Assembly (NCBI GenBank): GCA_963795835.1
Contig: CAWCJC010000012.1
Coordinates: 1-64,000 of the forward strand
DNA from: JALYXI01 sp963795835
Lineage (GTDB): Bacteria > Acidobacteriota > Terriglobia > Bryobacterales > Bryobacteraceae
Reading direction: 5' to 3'
DNA length: 64,000 bases
Part shown: piece by piece, positions 63,182 through 64,000 of the stretch
Layout: each line of letters begins with the position of its first letter
Numbering within the stretch: position 1 is the stretch's first letter
The notes under the pieces: model-generated
The model's input: the letters and a program-made list of their open reading frames with translations, nothing else
What the model was told of the DNA's origin: nothing
Databases searched by the model: none
Position numbers and translations under genes: made by a program

Positions 63182-64000
63182 CTAAGTTGCCGCTTTCACG
63201 ACCGGCGGCTTGTTATCTACTTTGACGCTGGTTTCGTTCCGAAGTGTCCGAACCACCTGATAAGGGCCAACCAGAATCTCAGCCCCATCCGCAACTCCGG
63301 AGAGGACCTCGATATCCGTATTGCCCGTAATCCCGGTCTCCACCTTAGTGAATTTAGCCTTTCCGTTTTCAATCAGAAACACGCCCTGCACCTCTTCTTT
63401 TTTGGCGCGTTGCTCGGCGGGCGTTAGCTTGGATACCCCGGACGGCTCGGGCGTGCCCTTTGGCTTCGGCTCCAGATCGCCTTTCTGACGGGTGCTGAGG
63501 GCCTGAATTGGAATCGTAACGATATTTTTCTTTTGTGCGGTGGTGATCTTGGCGGAGCAGGAAAGGCCGGGGCGAATTTCGTCTGGTGGATTGTCGAGGG
63601 CGATAACGACTTTGAAGTCCTTCGCCTCCTGGCTCGAGACCGAACTCTGGGATGCCGCGACGCCGGTGGAGCGCAAAATTGCCGTGTTGCCGATCTCGAT
63701 TACATGGCCTTTCAGGATCTTCGATTGGAGAGCGTCGATCGTGATGTCCGCCACCTGATCCAGCTTGACGTTGATGATGTCGCTTTCATCCACCTTCACT
63801 TCCGCCGTGATGATGGACATATCGGCGATCGTCATGATGGTGCTGGAAGCGGAGTTTTGAATACCGGGGACCACCACCTCTCCCTGGCGTACAGGAAGGT
63901 TGGTGACCACGCCATCGAGTGGGGCGATGACGTTGCGTTTGTTCAGAAGATCGTTGAAGCGGACCAGGCCGGCCTTCGATTGCGCAATGCGGCGTTGGGA
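63182..64000 (-). CDS. HlyD/MacA-type periplasmic efflux adaptor, partial
   Basis: The last 272 codons of a membrane-fusion adaptor whose N-terminus lies past the right edge. Visible: end of the alpha-hairpin (RRIAQSKAGLVRFNDLLNK), lipoyl half-motif NVIAPLDGVVTNLPVRQGEVVVPG, then beta-barrel and membrane-proximal strands (IITAEVKVDESDIINVKLDQ, EIRPGLSCSAKI, VFLIENGKAKFTKVETGITG). It links an inner-membrane ABC pump to an outer-membrane channel. The following ATPase gene suggests a MacAB-like complex. Confidence 0.88.
   Translation of the reverse strand, partial: SQRRIAQSKAGLVRFNDLLNKRNVIAPLDGVVTNLPVRQGEVVVPGIQNSASSTIMTIADMSIITAEVKVDESDIINVKLDQVADITIDALQSKILKGHVIEIGNTAILRSTGVAASQSSVSSQEAKDFKVVIALDNPPDEIRPGLSCSAKITTAQKKNIVTIPIQALSTRQKGDLEPKPKGTPEPSGVSKLTPAEQRAKKEEVQGVFLIENGKAKFTKVETGITGNTDIEVLSGVADGAEILVGPYQVVRTLRNETSVKVDNKPPVVKAAT

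Overview
The window looks like chromosomal DNA from an Acidobacteriota bacterium, most likely Solibacter/Bryobacter-like. This is inferred from gene content: a 1,085-residue TonB-dependent receptor with an N-terminal carboxypeptidase-regulatory-like domain, cytochrome c plus quinoprotein-like plus DUF1080 modules, an Hfq-like protein with a long N-terminal tail, and GC-rich codon use. I see no prophage, insertion sequence or CRISPR array, and no gene-free stretch longer than about 300 bases.

Layout. 1-7540: two nearly identical tandem copies of a 3.75-kb unit holding a periplasmic cytochrome c, a quinoprotein-fold beta-propeller and a convergent DUF1080 protein. The left edge also holds a scrap of a receiver-like reading frame. 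7726-10980: the TonB-dependent receptor. 11162-21681: tRNA-Ser, a broken LuxR-type regulator, and housekeeping genes (Hfq-like, thioesterase, TPR, DEAD-box helicase, dusB, rnhA, cmk, lysC, PpiD-like foldase, DedA, YihY). 21685-24907: a membrane-anchored spermidine-synthase-like protein and glutaryl-CoA dehydrogenase-like acyl-CoA dehydrogenase. 25054-47329: a large surface-polysaccharide region with two lipid-carrier phosphosugar transferases, AsnB-type amidotransferase, heparinase-like protein, several glycosyltransferases, flavin oxidoreductase, coiled-coil methyltransferase, Wzt-like ABC ATPase and galE. 47310-53872: acetyl-CoA synthetase, a membrane protein, a sugar aminotransferase, an MBL hydrolase and YgfZ. 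53847-56514: a sulfur-assimilation operon (cysH, cysC, PHP phosphatase) behind a small secreted protein. 56574-61990: tRNA-Gly and the replication-origin type block dnaA-dnaN-gyrB. 61995-64000: a half-size EamA protein and a MacAB-like efflux system that runs off the right edge.

Two window-wide patterns stand out. First, at least nine genes, including single-copy essential gyrB, are broken by single-base indels, nearly all insertions and often in short homopolymers (GGC read as GGGC four times). This looks like residual long-read assembly error rather than gene decay, so these genes are annotated across the break. Second, many genes have a TAnnnT (-10-like) hexamer exactly 6-9 nt before the start codon and no Shine-Dalgarno sequence, which suggests widespread leaderless transcripts.

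How the genes fit together: the 5' module looks like periplasmic oxidation or sugar-derivative chemistry linked to c-type cytochromes. The central region could start glycans on undecaprenyl phosphate, extend and modify them, and export them through an ABC transporter whose permease is not in the window. The cysH-cysC-PHP operon combines APS reduction, PAPS synthesis and probable PAP clearance.
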